A stretch of DNA of 60,605 nucleotides, taken from assembly GCA_947625615.1 (NCBI GenBank), contig CANQPB010000013.1:1-60605 (forward strand), given 5' to 3'. Made by a program: the position numbers and the translations under genes. The first letter of the stretch is position 1. Every line of letters begins with the position of its first letter. A model generated the notes under the pieces. It saw only the letters and a list, made by a program, of their open reading frames with translations. It did no database searches and was not told the DNA's origin. Below, in pieces: positions 8,449 to 18,256 of the stretch. This DNA comes from an uncultured Clostridia bacterium (lineage in GTDB: Bacteria; Bacillota; Clostridia; Oscillospirales; Ruminococcaceae).

Positions 8449-11367
8449 GTGAAAGACAAAATGTTCAGGCGTCTGATATCGCTTGTTTTGGTGTTAGTGA
8501 TGACAGTGCCGACATTGGCTTGCGTTTTCGCCGACGACAGCGCCGCCGAGCCCGAGGCCCCGGAAGAGGTCAGAGAGACATCGGCACAGTCGCTTGACGA
8601 CGAGAACAGAGCCCGCACCTACAGCACTTACTACGACAAGCATGCAGGCGACCCGCGGCCCAATGAAGAGGCGGTTATAAATGCCGTCGACTACTTAAGC
8701 GCCTCGGACGACGCCGAAGCCCGCATAGATACCCTTGAGGGCGTAGACGCCCTTGTATGGGAGGGCGCGAGCGGCGAAGTCTCGTTTGACGTAGACATTC
8801 CCAAGGACGGCGTTTACGCCGTCAAGATGAGCTATTACGCCCTTTCAGGCTCGGCAAACAGCATTGAATTTGCCCTGCTTATCGACGGCGAAGCTCCCTT
8901 TGCCTCGGCAGAGCAGATCTCCCTTCCGAAGATCTGGGTAAGCTCCGAAAAGTCGTTTGAATACGACGACGCCGGCGTGCGCAGCTTCCGCCGCGACGTT
9001 CACGGCAACCAGATCCGCCCGACCCTTGAGGAATCGCTGGGCTGGCAGGAGGCCTTCCTTAAAGACTCGGACGGCCTGTTCAACGGCGCCCTCGGCTTCT
9101 ATGTAACAGCCGGCAAGCACACGATAACTCTTCGTTCGGACAAGGCGAGATTCGCAATCTCGACCATAACCTTCACCCAGGAGGACGCCATTCAGCCGGC
9201 CGCCAAACTCGACAACGTCACCACCGACGAATCGAAGGCCGCTTCCTCGAAGGATATCTTCGTCTCGATTGAAGGCGAAGATCCCACCTCTGCTTCCGAT
9301 ATCACCCTTTACCCCACTTATGACCGCGCCACCTACCTCACTTCCCCCTCCGACCCGACAAAGATGATCTACAACACCATCGGCAAGGAAAACTGGAAGA
9401 CCTCCGGCCAGTATATAAGCTGGGATTTCACCATGCCTGCGGCAGGCTGGGTGAAAATAGGCATTCGCGCTAAGCAGGATCAGATGCGCGGACTTTATTC
9501 GAACAGAACCCTCTACATAGACGGCAAGGTGCCCTGCGAAGAGGCCGAGCAGATCAAGTTCTACTACTCGACCACCTGGGACTGCGTCGTTCCCTCCGAC
9601 GCCGAGGGCAAGACCCTTTACTTCTACCTCGACGCCGGCGAGCATAACATCATGCTCGAAGCCATGCCGGGCGAGATCGGCGGCATTATGAGACAGCTTG
9701 ACGACGTCGTCTACTATCTCAACAGCTACTATCGCCAGATTCTCCAGATAACCGGCCCTTCCCCCGACGAATACAACACCTACATGATCCAGAACCAGAT
9801 CGAGGGCATTCTTGAGGACTTCCAGTCCTACGCCGATACCTTAAGAGACATCAAGGGCGAGATAGAGACCCTCGCCGGCACCTCCGGCACCGAGGCCGTT
9901 TCGCTCGAGACCATGGCTAAACTCCTCGACAGGCTTGTCGACAAGCCGGACGAGATCCCGGGAAGCTTGGGACAGATCAAGGATAACATCTCCTCGCTCT
10001 CCCAGTGGATGGCCGACTACCGTTCGCAGGCCCTTGAGATCGACGTCATCGAGATCGCCTCGGCCGATAAGGAATTCAGCCCCATCAAGGAAAACTTCTT
10101 CAAGCAGCTTTCCTTCAGCTTCCGTTCCTTCTTAGGCTCCTTCTTCGAGGACTACAACGTCCTTTCCGAGGACAACAAGGCCGCCCTCAACGTCTGGGTA
10201 TCCTTAGGACGCGACCAGGCTCAGATAGTCAAGGAGCTCGTCGACTCCTACTTCGTTGAGGACACCGGCATTCCGATAAACATCAACCTCGTTCAGGGCG
10301 GTATACTTGAATCCACCCTCGCGGGCAAGGGCCCTGACGTAGTTCTCTTCGTCGGCGGCGATCTCCCCATTCAGCTGGCCGCCCGTGACTGCCTCGTCGA
10401 TATCTCGCAGTTCCCCGACTACCAGGAGGTAATCAAGAGATTCGCCCCCAACGTCATGACGCTTTACACCTATCAGAACGGCGTCTACGGACTGCCTATC
10501 TCCCAGAACTTCTCGATGATGTTCTGCCGCAACGACGTTCTGGCCGGCTTCGGCTTTGACAAGGGTCCCGACACCTGGACTGAGCTTATCGACATGCTGC
10601 CTACACTTCAGCGCAGCTACATGGGCGTAGGCTTCAACTTCGACGTCTACGGCACGTTCATGGTTCAGCGCGGCCTCGGCTACTACAACGAGAACAAGAC
10701 CAAGACCATATTCGACCAGCAGGAAGCCGTTGAGGCGTTTGAGATGTGGTGCAAGTTCTACTCGACCTACAGCTTCGAGCAGACCTTCGACCAGTTCACA
10801 CGTTTCCGTTCCGGCGAATATCCGATAGTCATCACCGGCTACACCTTCTACAACCAGCTTTACATGGCCGCCCCCGAAATCCGCGGACTCTGGCAGTTCG
10901 ACGCCATTCCCGGCACCGAGGAGGCCGACGGCACCGTCAACCATTCGACAACCTCGTCTTCCGCCGGCGGAATAATCTTCTCCAAGCTTAACGAAAAGCA
11001 GCGCGCCGACGCCTGGGAGCTTATCAAGTGGTTCACCAGCGCCGAGATCCAGTCGGAATACGGCCGTTCGATAGAAGCCCTGTTAGGCCCTCTCGGACGC
11101 TTTGAAACCGCCAACCGCGAAGCCCTCGGACAGCTCGCCTGGAACCAGACCGAGCTCGAAAAGATCCGCACGCAGATGGACAACACCGTTGATATAGATA
11201 TCATTCCGGCAACTTACATCGTTACCAGAAATATCACCAACGCTTTCAGAGAAACCGTAAACCAGGCAACCAACCCGCGCGATACTCTCGTCTGGTATAA
11301 CAGAGATATCAACGACGAGATCATCAGAAAATATGAGGAACTCGGCATCGAAGTTCCGCAAGATTAA
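8449..11367 (+). CDS. Giant extracellular solute-binding protein
   Basis: A 972-residue exported protein, about twice the usual size of a sugar ABC binding protein. AAAGGTGG at 8434-8441 supports the GTG at 8449. A signal peptide runs to about residue 27 (PTLACVFA; the Cys is only a poor lipobox). Residues about 80-245 and 268-425 are two beta-sandwich-like regions that look like carbohydrate-binding modules. Residues about 440-520 are helical. Residues about 560-960 are a MalE-type binding domain (GPDVVLFVGGDLPIQLAA region, then NFSMMFCRNDVL and the ITGYTFYNQL region). Two permease genes follow at once. A glycan-docking front end on the binding protein is inferred; the substrate is unknown. 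Confidence 0.88.
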   Translation: MKDKMFRRLISLVLVLVMTVPTLACVFADDSAAEPEAPEEVRETSAQSLDDENRARTYSTYYDKHAGDPRPNEEAVINAVDYLSASDDAEARIDTLEGVDALVWEGASGEVSFDVDIPKDGVYAVKMSYYALSGSANSIEFALLIDGEAPFASAEQISLPKIWVSSEKSFEYDDAGVRSFRRDVHGNQIRPTLEESLGWQEAFLKDSDGLFNGALGFYVTAGKHTITLRSDKARFAISTITFTQEDAIQPAAKLDNVTTDESKAASSKDIFVSIEGEDPTSASDITLYPTYDRATYLTSPSDPTKMIYNTIGKENWKTSGQYISWDFTMPAAGWVKIGIRAKQDQMRGLYSNRTLYIDGKVPCEEAEQIKFYYSTTWDCVVPSDAEGKTLYFYLDAGEHNIMLEAMPGEIGGIMRQLDDVVYYLNSYYRQILQITGPSPDEYNTYMIQNQIEGILEDFQSYADTLRDIKGEIETLAGTSGTEAVSLETMAKLLDRLVDKPDEIPGSLGQIKDNISSLSQWMADYRSQALEIDVIEIASADKEFSPIKENFFKQLSFSFRSFLGSFFEDYNVLSEDNKAALNVWVSLGRDQAQIVKELVDSYFVEDTGIPININLVQGGILESTLAGKGPDVVLFVGGDLPIQLAARDCLVDISQFPDYQEVIKRFAPNVMTLYTYQNGVYGLPISQNFSMMFCRNDVLAGFGFDKGPDTWTELIDMLPTLQRSYMGVGFNFDVYGTFMVQRGLGYYNENKTKTIFDQQEAVEAFEMWCKFYSTYSFEQTFDQFTRFRSGEYPIVITGYTFYNQLYMAAPEIRGLWQFDAIPGTEEADGTVNHSTTSSSAGGIIFSKLNEKQRADAWELIKWFTSAEIQSEYGRSIEALLGPLGRFETANREALGQLAWNQTELEKIRTQMDNTVDIDIIPATYIVTRNITNAFRETVNQATNPRDTLVWYNRDINDEIIRKYEELGIEVPQD

Positions 11368-11384
11368 AGGAGGGAGGAATAAAA

Positions 11385-12338
11385 ATGGCAAAAGAAAAAG
11401 CTGCTGAAGTAAAAACCGCAAAGCCTCTTAACACCGAGAGCAAAACGGCTTATACGCTTCACCTGATGAAGATGAATCAGGCGTGCTACTGGATGATGCT
11501 TCCGTTCTTCGCGCTGTTCACAATCTTCACGGTCATACCGGTCGTGATGTCGCTGCCTCTGGGTCTTACGAGCTTCAACCTCGTTCAGTTCCCGCGCTTC
11601 ATCGGCCTGCAAAACTTCTATTCGCTCTTCGTCAACGACGACATTTTCCTCATCGCAATCAAAAACACGCTGATATTCGCCGTGTTCACGGGCCCGTTCT
11701 CCTATGTGCTCAGCTTCCTGCTCGCATGGCTTATCAACGAAATGAATCCGTTCTTGAAGGTATTCTTCACCTTCGTCTTCTACGCCCCGTCGATGACCCC
11801 CTCGGCATTCGTCATCTGGCAGCTCATCTTCTCGGGCGACTCCTACGGATACCTCAACTCGATCCTTCTTGATTTCGGCATTATCAACACGGCCAAACAG
11901 TGGCTGACCGACGTCACCTACATGATGACCGTCGTCATTATAGTCCAGCTGTGGATGTCGATGGGCGCGGGCTTCTTGGCTCTTCGCGCCGGCTTCCAGG
12001 GAATCGACACCGCCCTTTACGAGGCGGGCGCCATCGAAGGAATCCAGAACCGCTTCCAGGAGCTGTTCACCATCACCATTCCGGCAATGGGCCCTTCGCT
12101 TCTGTTCGCCGCCGTTCTCGCCATTTCGGGCGCCTTCACAGTCGGCTCGGTCGGAGCTTCACTCTGCGGCCTGCCCTCGACGGCATACGCGGTACATACC
12201 GTTATGAACCACGCTCAGGACTACGGCTCCATTCGTTACGAAATGGGCTACGCTTCGGCAATATGCTTCGTTCTGTTCGCCGTCATGCTGATATGTAACC
12301 AAGTCATCAGAAGCGTTCTGAGCAAATATACCGATTAA
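11385..12338 (+). CDS. Sugar ABC transporter permease, MalF-like
   Basis: A 317-residue inner-membrane permease with about six membrane helices. The EAA loop lies near residue 210 (LYEAGAIEGIQNRFQELFTI), where the importing ATPase docks. AAAGGAGGGAGG lies just upstream of the ATG. It sits 17 nt after the binding protein and 14 nt before the next permease, so the three form an importer. No MalK/MsmX-type ATPase is encoded in the window. A shared MsmX-like ATPase elsewhere, or the cluster's own ATPases, would have to power it. Confidence 0.93.
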   Translation: MAKEKAAEVKTAKPLNTESKTAYTLHLMKMNQACYWMMLPFFALFTIFTVIPVVMSLPLGLTSFNLVQFPRFIGLQNFYSLFVNDDIFLIAIKNTLIFAVFTGPFSYVLSFLLAWLINEMNPFLKVFFTFVFYAPSMTPSAFVIWQLIFSGDSYGYLNSILLDFGIINTAKQWLTDVTYMMTVVIIVQLWMSMGAGFLALRAGFQGIDTALYEAGAIEGIQNRFQELFTITIPAMGPSLLFAAVLAISGAFTVGSVGASLCGLPSTAYAVHTVMNHAQDYGSIRYEMGYASAICFVLFAVMLICNQVIRSVLSKYTD

Positions 12339-12352
12339 AGGAGGGGAACATA

Positions 12353-13327
12353 ATGGCAGACGCTGTACAGACACCGGTAATGGATTCGCTGGAATCCGCA
12401 AACGCCAAGGCGCTTAAAAAGCTTAGAAAGCGCCAGCAAAAAAGAGGCGACATTGAAAAGGCAAGGGTCAAAAAGTCAAAGGGCAAGCACATAAACGGCT
12501 CCCTCGGCGGAGACATCTGCATTTTCATTCTCCTCAGCCTTCTGGGAATATTCATGATATTCCCGCTCTACTACTCGATCGTCCAGTCCTTCAAGCCCAT
12601 AAGCGAGCTGTTCGTATTCCCTCCTAAGCTTTACGTTTTGCAGCCCACCGGCGAAAACTTCTCCAACCTGTTCAAGGTAGCCGGCAACCTGTGGGTACCC
12701 TTCTCAAGATACGTCTTCAACTCGGTCTTCATCACCATCGTCATCACCCTCATGCATGTGTTCGTCGTTTGCTGCTGCGCTTACGTGCTTTCCAAGTGCC
12801 CTAAGATCCCCGGCTACAAATTCGCGAACCAGCTGATAGTAACCTCGATGCTCTTCACCTCGACCGCCACCTGGATCATGCAGTTCGTCATCATGGCCAA
12901 GATGGGCATGATAAACACCTATTGGGCGATGATCCTTCCTAACGTCGCCACCTCGATGGGTCTTTACCTCATGAGACAGAACATGTCGACTATAAACGAC
13001 GCCATCATCGACGCCGCAAAGGTCGACGGCGCGGGCGCGTTCCGCACCTGCTGGCAGGTCGTCATACCCAACCAGAAGCCCGCTATAGCTACCCTGATAA
13101 TCTTCGTGTTCCAGGGCGCTTGGAATATCCAGGGCGGCGCGCTGGTTTACCGCGAGGACCTCAAGACGCTCCCGACTATCATGACGCAGATCGCCGCTTC
13201 GGGTATTGCGCGTCAGGGCATCATCTATGCATCGGCAGTCGTTCTGATGATACCTCCGCTTGTCATCTTCCTTATTGCCCAGAGTAATGTTATGGAAACC
13301 ATGGCCAACTCAGGTATGAAGGACTAA
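12353..13327 (+). CDS. Sugar ABC transporter permease, MalG-like
   Basis: A 324-residue partner permease. About 60 charged N-terminal residues precede six membrane helices. The EAA loop reads IDAAKVDGAGAFRTCWQVVI, then the NQKPA region. AAAGGAGGGGAA precedes the ATG. Pairing with the upstream MalF-like gene is clear from spacing. The C-terminus (NVMETMANSGMKD) resembles the usual MalG ending. Confidence 0.93.
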   Translation: MADAVQTPVMDSLESANAKALKKLRKRQQKRGDIEKARVKKSKGKHINGSLGGDICIFILLSLLGIFMIFPLYYSIVQSFKPISELFVFPPKLYVLQPTGENFSNLFKVAGNLWVPFSRYVFNSVFITIVITLMHVFVVCCCAYVLSKCPKIPGYKFANQLIVTSMLFTSTATWIMQFVIMAKMGMINTYWAMILPNVATSMGLYLMRQNMSTINDAIIDAAKVDGAGAFRTCWQVVIPNQKPAIATLIIFVFQGAWNIQGGALVYREDLKTLPTIMTQIAASGIARQGIIYASAVVLMIPPLVIFLIAQSNVMETMANSGMKD

Positions 13328-13372
13328 TTCAGATTAAGACAAAAATTAAAATGAAAGGTGATAGATAAAGCG

Positions 13373-15043
13373 GTGAATAGTATGAAATGCAAAAAGATAT
13401 TCAGTATACTGCTCGTCGCAATAATGGCGGTAGGAATAATGACAGCTACCGTCAGCGCGGTCGACCCGTATACTACCTACAACTACGACGCATGGTACAA
13501 CGCCGTGCCGTCTCAGGCGGGATATGAGGTCATAGACACCTACAACGGCGTGTCCATGAAGCTCAGCCAGCTTTCGGATCCCGAGAGCGAGTTCTTCATC
13601 AGCGAGAACGAGCCCGCAACGCTTTCCGATTCCAAGGACTTCTTTGTTACCAAAAAGGGCGAGTTCTACATCGCCGACACCGGCAACAACAGAATCATCA
13701 AGACAGACATCAACTTCAATCTTCTTGCCTGCTACAAGACATTCCCGGGCAGCACCTCGAAGCACGTCGTCGTCGATGAAAACGGCAACGAGGTAGAGGT
13801 CGACGCAGACGAGCTGAAATCGCCCTACGGCGTTTTCGTGGACGACAACGACGTCATCTACATAGCCGACCGCGACAACCAGCGCATCGTCAAATGTGTT
13901 GAGGAGACCAAGACCTCGGCGAGGATCCTTCAGGAATACTACCGCCCCGAGACCCCTCTTTACGATTCCGTCTCCTTCTACTGCACCAAGGTATTGGTTG
14001 ACGCCGCCGGCAACGTATACGTCATCTGCCCGGCCATCAACAAGGGCGCTATAATGTTCTCCGATTCCGGCTCCTTCGTAGGATTCTACGGAGCCAACCG
14101 CGTTGAGGTAACCGCTGAGGTTATCCGCAACAAGCTCTGGAGAAAGATAGCCTCCGAGGAGCAGATAGCCTCGCTGACAAAATCCACCCCTGTCGAATAT
14201 GCAAACTTCGACATCGACGAGGAGGGCTTCATCTATACCGTCACCGAGGTTGCCAACGCCACCACCGACGCCGTTAAGAAGATGAACCCCGCGGGCTACA
14301 ACATTCTGGAGAGAACCGCCGACAACAACCAGTTCGGCGACCAGGTTTCGGCCACCTATAACGGCACCACCTACGCCACCCGTCTTACCGACATCTCGGT
14401 CGACGACGAGGGATTCATCGACATTCTCGACTACACCACCGGCCGCGTCTTCCAGTATGACGAGCGTTGCAACCAGCTTCTCATCTGCGGCTTCGACCAG
14501 GAGGAGCAGCGCGGCGGCTTCAACAACCCGAACGCCATAGAGACCTTCGACAAGAAGATCTATGTCCTTGACGGACGCAACAACGACATCACCGTCTTCG
14601 GCCTCACCGAATTCGGACAGTACGTCCACGACGCCATTCAGCTCCACAACCGCGGCTTCTACGATCAGGCCTATGACCTCTGGCAGGAAGTTTTAAAGCG
14701 CGACGGCGGCTTCTACATGGCTCTCGTCGGCACCGCCAAGGCCCTCTACAATCAGGACGACTACGAAGGCGCCATGAAATATTCCAAGCTCAGCTTCTAC
14801 GCCGACGAATATGACAAGGCCTTCGAGGCGGCAAGACAGGAAACCCTGCGCGACAACTTCACCCTCTATGTCGTAATAATCCTCATTCTTGTAATTCTCT
14901 GGTTCGTGATAAAGATCCTGCAGAAGAAGGGAAAAATTCCTAAGAAACTTATCGCCACCGGCTGCGGAAAGGTTGTAAACGCATGCAAGAACGCGGCGAT
15001 ATCGGTTGTCGATAAAATAAAGAAAGGGGGCAAGGGTAAATGA
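13373..15043 (+). CDS. Secreted NHL beta-propeller / TPR protein with C-terminal membrane helix
   Basis: About 556 residues. AAAGGTGAT at 13354-13362 favours the GTG at 13373; ATG 13382 is the alternative. A signal peptide ends near TATVSA. Residues about 70-440 hold NHL-type repeats (YIADTGNNRIIK, YIADRDNQRIVK, VYVICPAINKGAIMF, IYVLDGRNNDITVF), which form a six-bladed-type propeller. A TPR-like helical pair follows (AIQLHNRGFYDQAYDLWQEV region). One membrane helix near residues 499-520 and a basic cytoplasmic tail end the protein. The propeller therefore faces outside, tethered to the membrane. Its place between permease and Yip1 genes, with overlapping stop/start, suggests a scaffold or sensor of the transporter. 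That role is inference. Confidence 0.82.
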   Translation: MNSMKCKKIFSILLVAIMAVGIMTATVSAVDPYTTYNYDAWYNAVPSQAGYEVIDTYNGVSMKLSQLSDPESEFFISENEPATLSDSKDFFVTKKGEFYIADTGNNRIIKTDINFNLLACYKTFPGSTSKHVVVDENGNEVEVDADELKSPYGVFVDDNDVIYIADRDNQRIVKCVEETKTSARILQEYYRPETPLYDSVSFYCTKVLVDAAGNVYVICPAINKGAIMFSDSGSFVGFYGANRVEVTAEVIRNKLWRKIASEEQIASLTKSTPVEYANFDIDEEGFIYTVTEVANATTDAVKKMNPAGYNILERTADNNQFGDQVSATYNGTTYATRLTDISVDDEGFIDILDYTTGRVFQYDERCNQLLICGFDQEEQRGGFNNPNAIETFDKKIYVLDGRNNDITVFGLTEFGQYVHDAIQLHNRGFYDQAYDLWQEVLKRDGGFYMALVGTAKALYNQDDYEGAMKYSKLSFYADEYDKAFEAARQETLRDNFTLYVVIILILVILWFVIKILQKKGKIPKKLIATGCGKVVNACKNAAISVVDKIKKGGKGK

Positions 15044-15675
15044 TCTATGATATGAAACCGTGGCAATGGGTAAAACACGTTATTTTCCACCCCACCGAAG
15101 GCTTTGAGGATATGAGATGGAAAAAGGCCGGTTCTTTGAAGATCTCCTTCTTCATCGTGTTCCTGCTCTTTGCCTCGCAGGTATTCTCCTCAAGATACGG
15201 AGGCTTTGCCTATAACACAAGGGCCTACTCCGATGTCTTCAACATCATGCCGATCCTTGTTCAGTCCGTTGCATACTACGCCACATGGGTAGTCTCCAAC
15301 TGGAGTATATGCACCCTGTTCGACGGCGAGGGCAACATGCGCCGCGTCGCCATCTACACAGCGTATTCGCTGGTGCCCTACATCATCGGCAATACCCTTT
15401 CGACCGCCCTCTCCTATTTCCTCACCCTTGACGAGTCGATCTGGTATAACGCGATAAGCATGATCGGCCTCGGCTGGTCGGTGGTAATGATGATCTTCGC
15501 CATGAAGGCCTGCCACCAATACAGCTTCACGATGACCTTCGTCAGCATGATCTCAACGGTCGCCGGCATGGTGCTTATCCTCTGCCTGCTCGCGCTTGTA
15601 ATGTCGCTCTTCCAGCAGGTATACGTATTCTTCGCAACAATCTACACGGAAATCCTTTACAGATTCAGAAGCTGA
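15040..15675 (+). CDS. Yip1-family membrane protein
   Basis: A 211-residue polytopic protein with about five membrane helices and the usual YIP1 layout: a short cytoplasmic start (WQWVKHVIFHPTEGFEDMR), then a helical bundle. Its ATG overlaps the stop of the NHL/TPR gene (ATGA), so the two are translationally coupled. Bacterial Yip1 proteins have no settled function, and many sit beside transport or secretion genes. Here it probably forms a membrane complex with the NHL/TPR and DUF5696-type proteins. Confidence 0.8.
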   Translation: MIYDMKPWQWVKHVIFHPTEGFEDMRWKKAGSLKISFFIVFLLFASQVFSSRYGGFAYNTRAYSDVFNIMPILVQSVAYYATWVVSNWSICTLFDGEGNMRRVAIYTAYSLVPYIIGNTLSTALSYFLTLDESIWYNAISMIGLGWSVVMMIFAMKACHQYSFTMTFVSMISTVAGMVLILCLLALVMSLFQQVYVFFATIYTEILYRFRS

Positions 15676-15697
15676 GAAAGCAGAAAGTGAGTAAAAC

Positions 15698-18256
15698 ATG
15701 AAAAATTTATTTCTGAAATTACTGGCTTGCCTGCTTGTCGCGGCAATGCTGATAACATCTTCCGCCGTCTGCCTGTTTGCAGAGCCTAACGGCGAAGAAG
15801 CCGCAGACGGAGACTTAGTCGTCGAGCCGGTAGACATCGGCCCCGACGAGGGCGAGCCGACGGATCCCGGCGCACTTGAGGGCGACGAAGCCCCCGCGGC
15901 CGAGGGAGACGAGGCTGCTCCCGCCGAAGACGAAGAGGCCGCCCCCGCTGAGGGCGAGGAAGCCCCTGCCGAGGGCGAGGAAGCCCCTGCCGAGGGCGAG
16001 GAAGCTGCTCCCGCCGAAGGCGAAGAAGAAGCCGACGAAGCCGTTGCAATGATCACCGACGAGGAGGCTCTTGCGGCCTGCCAGAAGGTTGCGGAAAACG
16101 ACAAGTTCGAGCTTTACTGCGACTTCGGCGTTGAGGACGCTGAGCTTGAAAGAATAGCTCTCGTCGTCAAGGAAACCGGCTTTATCTGGTGGTCTAACCC
16201 CATCAACGCGCTTGCAGACACCTCGACAAACAAATCGAGCCTCAGACAGAACCGTCTTTCAAACATCGCCTATAAATACGGCAACGCCACCGACCTCATC
16301 GCTTCCTCCGCGTTCCTTTATTCCTACAGAGAATCCACCTCGCGCGGAAACTGCAAGTATGAGATCAAGGACAACGAGATCGTCATCAGGTACACCCTAA
16401 GAACCGCCTCCTGCATGGTTCCGGTGCATGTGGCGCTTGACGACGAGGGCCTTTACACCTATATCGAGACCTCCGAGATAAAGGAGAACAACGGATATAG
16501 GGAAGAGGTCAAGAACGACCAGGACGCCGAGGACAGAGACACCATAGTTCTCACCGAGGTCGCGATGTTCCCCTACATGGGCGCGGCTCCGGCTGACGAA
16601 GAGGGCTATATGCTCATACCCGACGGCTCCGGCGCAATCATCAACCTCAACAACGGCAAGGGCAACTACTCCGATTACAGCCAGCCGCTCTACGGCCGCG
16701 ACATCACCACCGTCAAGGAAGTCGAGCCCGACATGGTCGAGCAGGCCTACCTGCCGGTAATGGCAATGGTCAGACAGAACAACGGCCTTGTCATGATAGC
16801 CGCCGACGGCGACACCTTTGCCAACGTAAACGCAAACGTCTCCTATTCCAAGAACGAAAACTCCTGGTATAACGACTGCTACTTCTCCTTCACGCTCCGC
16901 TCGACCGACAACTACTACATGACCGGCGACTCTTCGGCCATCATGGTCTTTGAAAAGGGCGACGGCAAGATACTTGTCCCGAGAGTAGGCGTTAAGTTCA
17001 TTCCCGTCACCGGCGACGGCGACACCGTCACCACCGGCGAAATTGCGGACATCTACCGCAACTACCTCATTGAGGAAAAGGGCCTTGCCAAGGCCGAAGG
17101 CGCCACCGAGCCCGCACTTTACATCGATATGTACGGCGGCACCCTCAAGTCCAAGTCTATCCTCGGTATCCCGATCAAGCTCAAGACCGCCTACACCTCC
17201 TTCAAGCAGGCCTCCGACATAGTTTCGCAGCTCAACGAGCTCGGCGTCGGCAACATGGTCGTCAACTACAACGACTGGTCTGAGGATTCAATGTCCTCCA
17301 AGATCGATACCGGCGACAGCGTGGCCTCCTGCCTGGGTGGCAAGAGCCAGTACAAGAAGATGCTCAAGCAGTTCGCCGATCTCGGCGTCGACTACTACGC
17401 AAGCGTCTCCGGCGTCACATTCAAATCAAACGGCAACGGCTTCTGGACGCTGTTCAACACCGCTTACCGCGTTTCAAAGTCATATTCGAGACAGTACACC
17501 TACAACATCGCGTACGGCACGCCCGACACCGGCGTCGCCCCGGCCCTTATGAGCCCGCGCTCTATAGAAAAGCTCTCGAAGAAGGTTTCTAAGAATCTCG
17601 GCAAATATGAGCAGGGCGCCGGCCTCGGAATCATCTCCAACACGCTGTGGAGCGATTTCTCGAACAAATATCGCACCAACCGCTACACCACCGCTCAGTA
17701 CGTCGTAGACTACTACAAGGCGGTCAAGGAATCGAACGGCAAGGTCATAGCCGACGCGCCGAACGCCTACCTGCTGCCCTACGTTACAAGGATCAACAAC
17801 CTGACGCTTCAGTCCAGCCAGTTCAAGCTCACCGACTACGATATCCCGTTCTATCAGATGGTAATGCACGGATATGTCGACTACGCCTCCGAGGCCATAA
17901 ACGGCACCCCCGACACCACCATCGCCGTTCTCAAGGCTATAGCCGCCGGCTCGAACATTCACTTCGACTTCATGTATGAAGAGGCAAGCGAGCTTGTTAA
18001 TACCGATTACGTAAACAAGTTCTACTGCTGCTACGAAGGCTGGCTCGATGAGGCTGCAAAGGCCTATCAGCTCGTGAGCGAGATCCTTACGCCCGCCAAG
18101 GACGCCACCATCTCCTCCTACGATGTTGACGGCAAGGTTATCACCACCACCTATTCGAACGGCTACGAGACCGTTGTAGATCTCGGGTCGGGCGACATCA
18201 AGGCCGGCGGAAAAACCTATAACTACACAGATTACGTTAAAGGAGGTTCGGACTAA
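15698..18256 (+). CDS. Large secreted protein, DUF5696-like
   Basis: An 852-residue exported protein. The signal peptide (residues 1-26) ends at LFA. Residues about 28-115 are an acidic, Pro/Ala/Glu low-complexity spacer with internal repeats, probably a flexible stalk across the wall. The rest is a large folded body with motifs such as YMLIPDGSGAIINLNNGKG, YGRDITT and a late TIM-barrel-like stretch. I recall DUF5696 proteins of this size beside sugar permeases in Firmicutes; the name is from memory, unverified. The start has only a weak ribosome site (GAAAGTGAG). The stop overlaps the next ATG (TAATG). The barrel-like half suggests glycan binding or hydrolysis, but I see no assignable active site. 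Confidence 0.72.
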   Translation: MKNLFLKLLACLLVAAMLITSSAVCLFAEPNGEEAADGDLVVEPVDIGPDEGEPTDPGALEGDEAPAAEGDEAAPAEDEEAAPAEGEEAPAEGEEAPAEGEEAAPAEGEEEADEAVAMITDEEALAACQKVAENDKFELYCDFGVEDAELERIALVVKETGFIWWSNPINALADTSTNKSSLRQNRLSNIAYKYGNATDLIASSAFLYSYRESTSRGNCKYEIKDNEIVIRYTLRTASCMVPVHVALDDEGLYTYIETSEIKENNGYREEVKNDQDAEDRDTIVLTEVAMFPYMGAAPADEEGYMLIPDGSGAIINLNNGKGNYSDYSQPLYGRDITTVKEVEPDMVEQAYLPVMAMVRQNNGLVMIAADGDTFANVNANVSYSKNENSWYNDCYFSFTLRSTDNYYMTGDSSAIMVFEKGDGKILVPRVGVKFIPVTGDGDTVTTGEIADIYRNYLIEEKGLAKAEGATEPALYIDMYGGTLKSKSILGIPIKLKTAYTSFKQASDIVSQLNELGVGNMVVNYNDWSEDSMSSKIDTGDSVASCLGGKSQYKKMLKQFADLGVDYYASVSGVTFKSNGNGFWTLFNTAYRVSKSYSRQYTYNIAYGTPDTGVAPALMSPRSIEKLSKKVSKNLGKYEQGAGLGIISNTLWSDFSNKYRTNRYTTAQYVVDYYKAVKESNGKVIADAPNAYLLPYVTRINNLTLQSSQFKLTDYDIPFYQMVMHGYVDYASEAINGTPDTTIAVLKAIAAGSNIHFDFMYEEASELVNTDYVNKFYCCYEGWLDEAAKAYQLVSEILTPAKDATISSYDVDGKVITTTYSNGYETVVDLGSGDIKAGGKTYNYTDYVKGGSD
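15945..16030 (+). repeat. Tandem 21-bp coding repeat
   Basis: Near-identical 21-bp units (GAAGCCCCTGCCGAGGGCGAG type) encode EAPAEGE repeats in the acidic stalk of the DUF5696-like protein. Length variation between strains would be in frame. Confidence 0.8.
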
